DNA from: Deltaproteobacteria bacterium
GTDB taxonomy: Bacteria > Desulfobacterota > Desulfobacteria > Desulfobacterales > Desulfatirhabdiaceae
DNA length: 5,410 nucleotides
Assembly (NCBI GenBank): GCA_026388755.1
Contig: JAPLJE010000109.1
Location: forward strand, 1-5,410
Reading direction: 5' to 3'
This document shows, piece by piece, positions 1 to 4,954 of the stretch. The notes under the pieces were generated by a model. That model was not told the DNA's origin. It worked only from the letters and a program-made list of their open reading frames with translations, and did not search any database. Position 1 is the first letter of the stretch. Every line of letters starts with the position of its first letter. The translations under genes were made by a program, and so were the position numbers.

Positions 1-162
1 AAAATTGGCCAGGCTGAACCGATCATAGATGCCTTCATCCGTCATGTTGGCCTGGGCAATGAACTTCTTGGACGCATAGTATTTCTCTTCTTCCTGCCAA
101 TGAACTGCAATCTGCGCTTCTGATGTTTCTACAGCTTCTGCTTTTTCGACTTGTTCTGCCAT
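1..162 (-). CDS. acs: Acetyl-CoA synthetase-like protein, N-terminal 54 residues (partial, runs off the window)
   Basis: Only the first 54 codons are present; the frame is open to the window edge. The peptide starts MAEQVEKAEAVETSEAQ, an acidic leader. It continues into HWQEEEKYYASKKFIAQANM and then TDEGIYDRFSLANF. I recognise this second part as resembling the N-terminal (ACAS_N-type) segment of acetate-CoA ligases of sulfate-reducing deltaproteobacteria; that is memory of the family, not a search. Such enzymes convert acetate, ATP and CoA to acetyl-CoA via acetyl-AMP in the cytosol. The catalytic AMP-binding motifs lie outside the window, so activity and substrate cannot be checked; propionyl-CoA or another short-chain acyl-CoA ligase remains possible. 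The ATG at 162 is supported by GGAGG 9 nt upstream. It follows the tetR gene by 65 nt in the same direction with no clear promoter or terminator between, suggesting co-transcription and possible control by that repressor. Confidence 0.6.
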   Translation of the reverse strand, partial: MAEQVEKAEAVETSEAQIAVHWQEEEKYYASKKFIAQANMTDEGIYDRFSLANF

Positions 163-171
163 TGGTCAAAT

Positions 172-176
172 CCTCC
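172..176 (-). promoter_or_regulatory. Ribosome binding site of the acs-like gene
   Basis: A full GGAGG core (within GGGGAGGA on the minus strand) sits 9 nt before the ATG at 162. It fixes that start and argues that this short edge fragment is a real gene. A perfect 10-bp palindrome, CATGATCATG (178-187), lies immediately upstream of it. Confidence 0.75.
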
Positions 177-227
177 CCATGATCATGTTAATGGTTGTTC
201 TGCTTTATTAATTATTTCCGACTGCAA

Positions 228-857
228 TTACCGCGCTATCCCCCGTGAAAAGACTTCAAATGCAAGATCCAGCGTCGGTTTGAGATAATCTTTATTCTCG
301 TTAATGATTTTTTTGCTCTCTTCCCAGAGAATGATCCCCGAGAATAATGCCCAGAGAGTGTCTGCCAGTGCAAAAGGATGCCGGTCGATAAACACCCCTC
401 TTTTTACACCCATCTTAAAAATATTGGCCATGGCTTCCAGAGAACTCCGGGACAGTTCCACGATTTCCTCCAGCAGTTCCGGCGTCAGATTTTTTAGCGT
501 TTCACTGGATTGAAGTTGAAACAGATTGATCACGATTAACGGATCAAAATCATAGACATCGAGCATGGCCTGTTTAAGGGCACCAATATACTGCTCGGGT
601 TGAAGATCCTTATTCTCGATAACATGTTTGAGCCGAATACTCAGATATTGAAGAATTCTGACGGACAGGGATGCATACAATTCATCTTTGTTTTTAAAAT
701 ACAAATAAATGGTTCCAGGACTGAGCTCTGCTTCCCTGGCAATATCTTCCATGGTGGACTTGCTGAAGCCGCTTACCGAAAAGACCCGTTTAGCAGCAAC
801 CATGATCTGCTGTCTCCTGCGCTCTTTTTCCCGCTCTTTCCTTTCGTGAATCCCCAT
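228..857 (-). CDS. TetR/AcrR-family transcriptional repressor
   Basis: A 209-residue cytosolic one-component regulator, normal length for the family. Residues 1-18 are strikingly basic ([16 protein letters not shown]). The TetR-type HTH spans about residues 15-60: helix 1 around [18 protein letters not shown], then [19 protein letters not shown] with the typical G-T-I-Y-x-Y-F recognition helix, then KNKDELY. The remaining ~150 residues form the all-helical ligand and dimer domain, which is not diagnostic of a ligand. I chose ATG 857 because AAGG (868-871) lies 10 nt before it; an in-frame TTG at 863 would leave only 4 nt. A sigma70-like promoter lies just upstream. The next gene, 65 nt downstream, encodes an acyl-CoA ligase-like protein. 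Control of that gene in response to an acyl-CoA or fatty-acid signal, as in FadR/PsrA-like TetR proteins, is plausible but inferred from position only. Confidence 0.9.
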   Translation of the reverse strand: MGIHERKEREKERRRQQIMVAAKRVFSVSGFSKSTMEDIAREAELSPGTIYLYFKNKDELYASLSVRILQYLSIRLKHVIENKDLQPEQYIGALKQAMLDVYDFDPLIVINLFQLQSSETLKNLTPELLEEIVELSRSSLEAMANIFKMGVKRGVFIDRHPFALADTLWALFSGIILWEESKKIINENKDYLKPTLDLAFEVFSRGIAR

Positions 858-867
858 AATCAATGAA

Positions 868-871
868 CCTT
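868..871 (-). promoter_or_regulatory. Ribosome binding site that decides the tetR start
   Basis: AAGG on the minus strand lies 10 nt from ATG 857 but only 4 nt from the alternative TTG 863. This favours the ATG and a 209-residue product rather than 211. The site is a short match to the anti-Shine-Dalgarno sequence. Confidence 0.5.
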
Positions 872-885
872 ATTTATTTGCTGAA

Positions 886-911
886 ATATTTTATAAACTA
901 TATTTTAAACT
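886..911. repeat. Abutting imperfect direct repeat over the tetR promoter
   Basis: On the plus strand ATATTTTATAAACT (886-899) is followed without a gap by ATATTTTAAACT (900-911). The two units are identical except for a 2-base AT insertion in the first. They cover the -10 box and spacer and touch the -35 box, where an autorepressor operator would be expected. TetR operators are normally palindromic, so a direct repeat is not a classical fit; it could be an AT-rich coincidence. Confidence 0.4.
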
Positions 912-916
912 GTCAA
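888..916 (-). promoter_or_regulatory. Sigma70-type promoter of the tetR gene
   Basis: On the minus strand a perfect -35 box TTGACA (916-911) is followed by a 17-nt spacer and TAAAAT (893-888), a 5/6 match to the -10 consensus. Transcription would start near 881, giving a leader of about 24 nt before ATG 857. Box quality and spacing are good, but the surrounding DNA is very AT-rich, which raises the chance of a fortuitous -10. No other promoter is evident before the acs-like gene, so this one probably drives both. Confidence 0.65.
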
Positions 917-1010
917 GAAAAATTATAGCTAAAAAATTAAAATCAAATATAATATTTATTGTGTTCATCTATTAACAAAACAGATGGGGCATTAGAAATA
1001 GGAGTCCTGT

Positions 1011-1027
1011 TCTAAAATAATTTTAGA
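1011..1027. repeat. Perfect 17-nt palindrome (8-bp arms, 1-nt centre)
   Basis: TCTAAAAT (1011-1018), a central A (1019), and ATTTTAGA (1020-1027) form an uninterrupted dyad. The form suits a homodimeric regulator operator, but it lies about 95 nt upstream of the tetR -35 box and about 250 nt beyond the end of the carrier gene, so no promoter assigns it a role. Its AT content makes chance occurrence possible. Confidence 0.45.
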
Positions 1028-1096
1028 GAATGCAACTTATTGCCTGAAATCAAAACTGATTTACTGTAAGATATGAGGTGTGTTTATTATACAAAT

Positions 1097-1139
1097 GTCC
1101 TCTTCCTCTGTAAAATGAGGAGTGAGGGGGACTTTACAG
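1097..1139. repeat. Compound inverted repeat (hairpin)
   Basis: CTGTAAA (1108-1114) and TTTACAG (1133-1139) are perfect 7-bp inverted arms. An alternative stem pairs TTCCTC (1103-1108) with GAGGAG (1117-1122), one pair being T-G, with a nearby outer GTCC (1097-1100)/GGAC (1129-1132). The two foldings exclude each other in part. No function is evident; the hairpin lies downstream of the carrier gene. Confidence 0.4.
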
Positions 1140-1151
1140 CCTTTACGCTTT

Positions 1152-1194
1152 CAAATCCCCCCTGGCCCCCCATTTTTCACAAAGGCGGGGAAGG
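1152..1194. repeat. C-run/G-run imperfect palindrome, probable dispersed intergenic repeat
   Basis: Two CCCCCC runs (1157-1162 and 1166-1171) flank TGG. After an AT-rich turn, AAAGGCGGGG (1181-1190) pairs with CCCCCCATTT (1166-1175) at 8 of 10 positions. From memory, elements of this look (AAATCCCCCCTGGCCCCCC, a T-rich turn, then a G run) occur in many copies between genes of deltaproteobacteria and some other bacteria. Copy number cannot be tested in this window. On the transcript from the carrier gene it would fold into a GC-rich hairpin and could protect or end the 3' end. Confidence 0.5.
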
Positions 1195-1204
1195 CGCCTG
1201 GCAA

Positions 1205-1229
1205 GCAATGTTCAAAATCATCACATTGC
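1205..1229. repeat. 7-bp inverted repeat (hairpin)
   Basis: GCAATGT (1205-1211) and ACATTGC (1223-1229) are perfect inverted arms around an 11-nt AT-rich loop. It sits between the C-run repeat and the dyad at 1242-1267. No run of T follows on either strand, so it is not a classical terminator. Confidence 0.4.
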
Positions 1230-1241
1230 GAGGTTGATGTT

Positions 1242-1267
1242 CCGGGCTCTCCAATTGGATTACCCGG
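1242..1267 (-). terminator. Nested symmetrical hairpin just after the MFS gene, possible 3'-end structure
   Basis: Outer arms CCGGG (1242-1246) and CCCGG (1263-1267) enclose a perfect inner palindrome TCCAATTGGA (1250-1259). Spacers are exactly 3 nt on each side, so the whole 26 nt is symmetrical. It starts 10 nt after the carrier stop codon on the minus strand, where a terminator belongs. No U-tract follows it, so it is not a canonical intrinsic terminator. It could be a 3'-end stabilising hairpin, a Rho-assisted terminator or a protein-binding dyad. Confidence 0.35.
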
Positions 1268-1276
1268 TACATTTAA

Positions 1277-2815
1277 TTAGGCATTAACCTTTGTCTTTTC
1301 CTGCAGTTCCGCCCAAAGTGGCCGGCTGGTGCTGAATGCCAGAATAACACCGACAATCAACAGTGCGCCTGAAATATAAAACGCATAGTTGAGGCTTCCG
1401 GTAATGTCTTTGATGGTGCCGCCCAGTCTGGCCATAAAAAAGCCAAGGCCCCAGCCGATGAACACCAGGCCATAATTAAAACCCAGGTTTTTGGGACCAA
1501 AAAAGTCGCCGGTAAAGGCGGGCATCAGAGAAAGCCCACCGCCATATTGCCAGTAGGCAACGCCGACAGCCAGGAACAGCAAGAATATATTCGCGGACCC
1601 GATGATGTAGGGAAGGGTAAACAGGCACAGTGCAGAGAGTCCACAGTTCAGACAATAGGCGTTCAGCCGTCCGATCTTATCCGAATAGAATCCGGTTCCC
1701 ACACGGCCTGCGGCATTGACCAGCCCCCCGAAGGAGACCAGCAGCCACGCATTGGCGGCAAAGAAGGGGATCTTGGCGCCTGTTTTGCTCAGCAGCCCCG
1801 CGGCATTGGCAATGATCAGAAGGCCGGACTGGGTGGTCAGGATAAACATGAATACCAGTGCATAAAACTGCCAGGTTCTGACCATCTCGCCGGCTTCCCA
1901 GTTATGTTTGGTCGAGGCAGCCAGCTGTTTGGCGGTTTGCGCAACCCTGGGCGGGGCAGGCACGTAACCCGGTGCGGGAATCTTGATGAGCTGGCCGGCA
2001 ATGATCACCACGGCGGCAAAGGCAATTCCCAGAATGACAAAGCTCTGGGTAATGCCGAAATCGGTGATCAGGTATTTTGCCAGGGGGCCGATATAAAGCG
2101 CTGCACCGCCATATCCGCCGACCACCAGGCCGGCAATGAGCCCGCGGCGATGGGGGCCGAACCATTTAAGGGCGGCTGGTGTCGGCGCGGCATATCCGAT
2201 TCCCATGCCGATGCCGCCTAAAATGCCGAATCCGATAACCAGACCCGTATAGCTTTTCATCATACCGGCGATGATACACCCTGCGGCCAGAAACAGTCCG
2301 CCCACGGTGGCGCCAAATTTGGGACTGATTTTATCCTGAATTTTTCCTCCGGGAATCATCAGGAGGGCAAACATGATCACGCAAAGGGAAAAGGGTGTGG
2401 CAGCCTCCGCATTGTTCAGATATATCCACCCCTCATTTTTGGAATCCGTCATCAGCTCGCCGGCTTTGGTAATAATGTCGCCGGCTCTGAGATCGCCTTT
2501 AACTTCACTCAGCAGAACATATCCTTCCTTAACATTTGTTCCGAATTTAACTTTCAATGCATCAGGTCGGGAAACGGCTTCCTTTGCCTTTACCAGCATG
2601 TTTCCGGGTAGCGCTTTATCTGCATCTGTTGCCTTGGCGGCTAAAATCACCGCTGTTTTGGTTACAACATCTCCGGGGGCCAAGGTGACTTCGCTGACAA
2701 GAGCAGCTCCCCACATACTCCAGGCATATAAAATTCCCAGACAGAGATTGATGGCTGTACCTGCAAAGGTTGTTATCCAGGCCTGCGCAGGTTCCTTTTC
2801 ATAAGCATCCGACAT
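1277..2815 (-). CDS. MFS carrier of the oxalate:formate antiporter (OFA) family, probable carboxylate transporter
   Basis: A 512-residue inner-membrane carrier with 12 predicted membrane segments, about residues 14-40, 140-155, 168-188, 191-212, 223-243, 255-277, 315-340, 352-372, 385-402, 408-430, 445-465 and 475-493. MFS loop motifs appear after segment 2 (GGKIQDKISPKFG, 156-168) and after segment 8 (GRVGTGFYSDKIGRLN, 370-385). GIGMGIGYAAPTPAALKWFG followed by RRG (about 201-224) is typical of OFA-type carriers. Unusually, about 100 residues (41-139) lie between segments 1 and 2; with a cytosolic N-terminus this insert faces the periplasm. ATG 2815 follows AAGGAGAT with 7 nt from GGAG. A sigma54 promoter upstream, next to a sigma54 activator gene, predicts induction by that two-component system. 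The substrate is not readable from sequence; the acs-like gene nearby suggests acetate or another monocarboxylate. Confidence 0.88.
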   Translation of the reverse strand: MSDAYEKEPAQAWITTFAGTAINLCLGILYAWSMWGAALVSEVTLAPGDVVTKTAVILAAKATDADKALPGNMLVKAKEAVSRPDALKVKFGTNVKEGYVLLSEVKGDLRAGDIITKAGELMTDSKNEGWIYLNNAEAATPFSLCVIMFALLMIPGGKIQDKISPKFGATVGGLFLAAGCIIAGMMKSYTGLVIGFGILGGIGMGIGYAAPTPAALKWFGPHRRGLIAGLVVGGYGGAALYIGPLAKYLITDFGITQSFVILGIAFAAVVIIAGQLIKIPAPGYVPAPPRVAQTAKQLAASTKHNWEAGEMVRTWQFYALVFMFILTTQSGLLIIANAAGLLSKTGAKIPFFAANAWLLVSFGGLVNAAGRVGTGFYSDKIGRLNAYCLNCGLSALCLFTLPYIIGSANIFLLFLAVGVAYWQYGGGLSLMPAFTGDFFGPKNLGFNYGLVFIGWGLGFFMARLGGTIKDITGSLNYAFYISGALLIVGVILAFSTSRPLWAELQEKTKVNA

Positions 2816-2820
2816 GTCTC

Positions 2821-2828
2821 ATCTCCTT
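2821..2828 (-). promoter_or_regulatory. Ribosome binding site of the MFS gene
   Basis: AAGGAGAT on the minus strand, with its GGAG core 7 nt before ATG 2815. It is the strongest such site in the window beside that of the acs-like gene, and it fixes the start at MSDAYEKEP. Confidence 0.8.
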
Positions 2829-2930
2829 TCAATAAAAGTTTTGTAACGCATTAAACAACAATTAAAAAAAAGGCTACAACCCATTGCTTCTCGTATAAGC
2901 GCATTCACTAAACCGTTCTGCCGAATCCAG

Positions 2931-2946
2931 AGCAATATGCGTGCCA
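2931..2946 (-). promoter_or_regulatory. Sigma54 (RpoN) promoter of the MFS gene
   Basis: The minus strand reads TGGCACG (2946-2940), CATA (2939-2936), TTGCT (2935-2931). This matches the sigma54 consensus TGGCACG-N4-TTGCW at every fixed position, with GG at -24 and GC at -12 correctly spaced. Predicted transcription start is near 2920, giving a leader of about 105 nt. The adjacent gene encodes a sigma54 activator with an intact GAFTGA loop, and dyad sites lie at enhancer distance upstream. Together these make it one of the best supported elements in the window. Confidence 0.9.
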
Positions 2947-3035
2947 GATACGAAACGAATGTGTTATCCACCTCAATTGATGACAAATAAATATAGTTTT
3001 AAAGATAAAACAATGAATGAACAGAAATAATTATT

Positions 3036-3051
3036 AGGACACAATTGTCCC
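3036..3051. promoter_or_regulatory. Upstream activator site A (dyad), proximal
   Basis: AGGACACAATTGTCCC matches the proposed 16-bp palindrome GGGACAATATTGTCCC at 13 of 16 positions. The right half is identical to that of the distal site at 3105-3120. It contains perfect GGACA/TGTCC arms around 4 nt. Its centre is about 123 nt upstream of the predicted sigma54 start, the usual range for an NtrC-type activator. The consensus is derived from these two sites only. Confidence 0.65.
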
Positions 3052-3060
3052 AATATTGGG
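3049..3060. promoter_or_regulatory. Overlapping 12-bp palindrome (site B)
   Basis: CCCAATATTGGG is a perfect palindrome overlapping the end of site A by 3 nt. It shares the CAATATTG core with the other two sites, but its outer arms are CCC/GGG instead of GGG/CCC. Its centre is 11 bp from that of site A, about one helical turn, so a bound dimer would lie on the same DNA face. It may be a weaker half of a tandem site or a competing site for another factor. Confidence 0.45.
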
Positions 3061-3104
3061 GAATATTTAAATAAAATGCTATGATGCAGAATGGTTACAC
3101 AGGC

Positions 3105-3120
3105 GGGTCAATATTGTCCC
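3105..3120. promoter_or_regulatory. Upstream activator site C (dyad), distal
   Basis: GGGTCAATATTGTCCC forms a 16-bp dyad with 7 of 8 base pairs symmetrical, the best of the three sites. Its centre lies about 192 nt upstream of the predicted sigma54 start and 69 bp from site A. It begins 10 nt beyond the stop codon of the regulator gene. Paired distant dyads of one sequence are the normal arrangement for enhancer-binding proteins with a Fis-like HTH, so the adjacent regulator is the likely ligand. Confidence 0.65.
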
Positions 3121-3129
3121 ATAAAAAGA

Positions 3130-4944
3130 CTATAAGAGCCCGTGTGTCTTCATTTTTCGGAAGAGGGTCCGCCTGTCGATACCGAGAATCTGCGCCACCC
3201 GACCCCGTTTCCATTGGTGGGCGTGCAGGCACTGCAAGACAACCGATTTTTCAGCATCGTTAAGGGCTTCGGCGAGCGGCGCAAACGGATTGTTCCTGGA
3301 TGGCGGGATCGATGAGGCGATTTCGGACAGATTCACAGTGTCCGGTGCCAGGGGCAGATCGATTTCCCTGAGCGTGACATAGCGCTGAATGACGTTTTGC
3401 AGCTCCCTGACATTGCCGGGCCAATCATAGCGCTGAATGGCGCGCATTACCGGTTCCGGAAGAGCGTGCAAAATGTTGCCATGGAGGGTATTCAGAAAAT
3501 GGTGAACGAGCTGGGGCAGATCTTCCTTGCGTAGACGCAACGGGGGCAGAAAAATGGGAATCAGGTGAATGCGGTAATAAAAATCCTGCCGCATCTTCTG
3601 TTGTTCCACACGCTCCCGCAGGTCCCGGTGAGTGGCGGCAACGATTCGGAAATCAGCTTTCACCAGTTTGTCCCCCCCGACCGGTGTGTATCCACCCCCT
3701 TCAATGGCCCGCAGGAGTTTGACCTGAAGGTTTGGGGGGATTTCGCCCACCTCGTCTAGAAACAGGGTGCCTCCGTGGGCAGAATCGAGGAATCCGGGCT
3801 TGTCAGTGGTAGCTCCGGTAAACGCCCCTTTTCTGTACCCGAAAAACTCGCTCTCGATGAGGGTGTCGGGTATGGCCCCGCAATTCACCGTTACAAAAGG
3901 CCCAAGGCTGCGATCGCTCAATTCGTGAATGGTTTGGGCCACCAGTTCTTTGCCGGTGCCCGATTCCCCGTAGATGATCACGCCAGCGTCCGCCTGAGCG
4001 GCCTTGAGGATGGTTTCGTATACTTTCTGCATGGCGTCACTTTTACCGATGATCCGGCCGAACTGACCACTGCCTTTCAAGGAAGAGCGCAGTCGCGTGT
4101 TTTCCTCCCGCAACCGGACTTCCCGCTCCCGCAAGGCTTCTTCAACTTCCTTGCGATCGGTAATATCCATGGCAATAGATTGTACCTTAAGGACCTGCCC
4201 GTCCGATCCGAAGATAGGGGTATTGATTCCGTAATACCATCGACCGTCACGCGGATTTCGGGTTTCCCAGCGGGTGGTTTCTCCATTAAAGACCTTCTCG
4301 TTGACGCACCAGGGACAGGCAGAAGCCAGATCAAACAATGCCGAGTGACATTTTTCACCAGTGGCATCCCGGCCGATGTGGTCCATGAGTTTTCGGTTCA
4401 TGAATTCGATCAGGTGGTCTCGGGTGCTGGTGTAGATCAGGCCTTCAAACAGCTCGATGATGGCGAACAACTTGGTTTCGCTCTCCTGCAGGGCTCGGGT
4501 GCGCTCCACCAGATCGGCGGTTCGGCAGCGGATTTCTTCCTCCAGGTGTTCCCGATAGCGCCGGTTTTCCACCCGGAGCCGGGCCCGTTCCAGCGCCTTT
4601 TTCGCCGCATGTTCCAGAACGGCCATGTCCAGGATCGGCTTGGTGACAAAGTCCAGTGCCCCCATACTCAGGGCTTCGATCGCATCCTGAATCACGCCAG
4701 TGCCTGAAACCACCAGGGTTGGGGTGTCCGGGGACTCAGTTATCACGGTGGATAATACCTCCAGTCCGTCGATCCCAGGCATTCGAAGATCCACCATGAC
4801 AAGATCTGGATGTTCCCTGCGAAAAACCGCGAGTCCCTCTCTGCCGTCTTTGGCCTGACAGACCATAAAACCGCTGTCTTCCAAATAGGAGGTCATGCTC
4901 TCACGAATAATCGGTTCATCGTCGATGACGAGAATTTTTTCCAT
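3130..4944 (-). CDS. Sigma54-dependent response regulator, REC-PAS-AAA+-Fis HTH (NtrC family)
   Basis: A 604-residue cytosolic activator. REC (about 1-120) has the acidic pair D8-D9, phosphoacceptor D52 (VDLRMPG), S80 and K102. A coiled-coil linker (about 117-160) leads to a PAS domain (about 155-265) with C199-H200 and C210-P-W-C213. A second charged helix (about 264-290) precedes the AAA+ domain (about 298-530): Walker A GESGTGKE (326-333), GAFTGA (373-378) for sigma54 contact, Walker B LFLDE (394-398), and WPGNVREL (508-515). The Fis-type HTH occupies about 563-604. All key residues are present, so it should be an active, phosphorylation-controlled ATPase. Its start is 10 nt after the kinase stop codon, with only a weak AAAGA site, suggesting translational coupling. 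The sigma54 promoter and dyad sites just downstream point to the MFS gene as its target. It differs from plain NtrC/AtoC types in carrying its own PAS sensor. Confidence 0.95.
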   Translation of the reverse strand: MEKILVIDDEPIIRESMTSYLEDSGFMVCQAKDGREGLAVFRREHPDLVMVDLRMPGIDGLEVLSTVITESPDTPTLVVSGTGVIQDAIEALSMGALDFVTKPILDMAVLEHAAKKALERARLRVENRRYREHLEEEIRCRTADLVERTRALQESETKLFAIIELFEGLIYTSTRDHLIEFMNRKLMDHIGRDATGEKCHSALFDLASACPWCVNEKVFNGETTRWETRNPRDGRWYYGINTPIFGSDGQVLKVQSIAMDITDRKEVEEALREREVRLREENTRLRSSLKGSGQFGRIIGKSDAMQKVYETILKAAQADAGVIIYGESGTGKELVAQTIHELSDRSLGPFVTVNCGAIPDTLIESEFFGYRKGAFTGATTDKPGFLDSAHGGTLFLDEVGEIPPNLQVKLLRAIEGGGYTPVGGDKLVKADFRIVAATHRDLRERVEQQKMRQDFYYRIHLIPIFLPPLRLRKEDLPQLVHHFLNTLHGNILHALPEPVMRAIQRYDWPGNVRELQNVIQRYVTLREIDLPLAPDTVNLSEIASSIPPSRNNPFAPLAEALNDAEKSVVLQCLHAHQWKRGRVAQILGIDRRTLFRKMKTHGLL

Positions 4945-4954
4945 GTTTCGTCTT

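Larger units (their letters stand above)
864..1276. other. Intergenic region between the MFS carrier and tetR (413 nt), no gene seen
   Basis: No frame here shows a convincing start, ribosome binding site and protein-like composition. The half nearest tetR (864-1090) is very AT-rich and holds the tetR promoter, the tandem repeat over it and a 17-nt palindrome. The half nearest the carrier (1097-1270) holds four hairpin-forming inverted repeats, annotated separately. A weak inverted pair CATCT (966-970)/AGATG (982-986) is also present. The composition change near 1095 suggests two pieces of different origin. Confidence 0.6.
2816..3129. other. Control region of the MFS gene (314 nt), no gene seen
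   Basis: This interval holds, in transcription order on the minus strand, dyad sites at 3120-3105, 3060-3049 and 3051-3036, an AT-rich stretch (about 3035-2980), a sigma54 promoter (2946-2931), and a leader of about 105 nt before the carrier start. No protein-like frame and no recognised riboswitch were found. No clear intrinsic terminator separates it from the regulator gene, though the dyad at 3036-3051 followed by an AU-rich stretch could act as a weak one. Confidence 0.7.

Noticed and set aside
163..227. A separate promoter for the acs-like gene
   Set aside because: TTGCAG occurs near the start of the 65-nt gap, but no acceptable -10 box lies 16-18 nt after it.
858..863. TTG at 863 as the tetR start
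   Set aside because: AAGG would be only 4 nt away, while ATG 857 has a 10-nt spacing; the family tolerates either N-terminus, so the ATG is preferred.
1547..2221. A plus-strand open frame (224 codons) opposite the MFS gene
   Set aside because: Its composition is rich in Gly, Gln and Asp with no fold or motif, and it mirrors a clear 12-segment carrier on the other strand.
2947..3035. An IHF site between the activator sites and the sigma54 promoter
   Set aside because: The region is AT-rich and contains ATCAA on the minus strand (near 2975-2980), but the TTR half of the consensus does not follow at the right spacing. IHF bending is plausible but not shown.
3036..3060. An intrinsic terminator for the regulator gene
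   Set aside because: On the minus strand GGACA/TGTCC is followed by an AU-rich stretch but not a U-tract, and the stem is only 5 bp. The dyad fits an activator site better.
3081..3263. A small plus-strand frame starting in the control region
   Set aside because: It has no ribosome binding site, runs through dyad site C and then antisense into the regulator's HTH coding sequence.
3775..4707. A long plus-strand open frame (310 codons) opposite the response regulator
   Set aside because: It is antisense to the REC, PAS and AAA+ coding sequence, whose motifs are all intact on the minus strand. Its translation shows no recognisable domain and it lacks a good ribosome binding site; GC-rich codons of the real gene explain the open frame.
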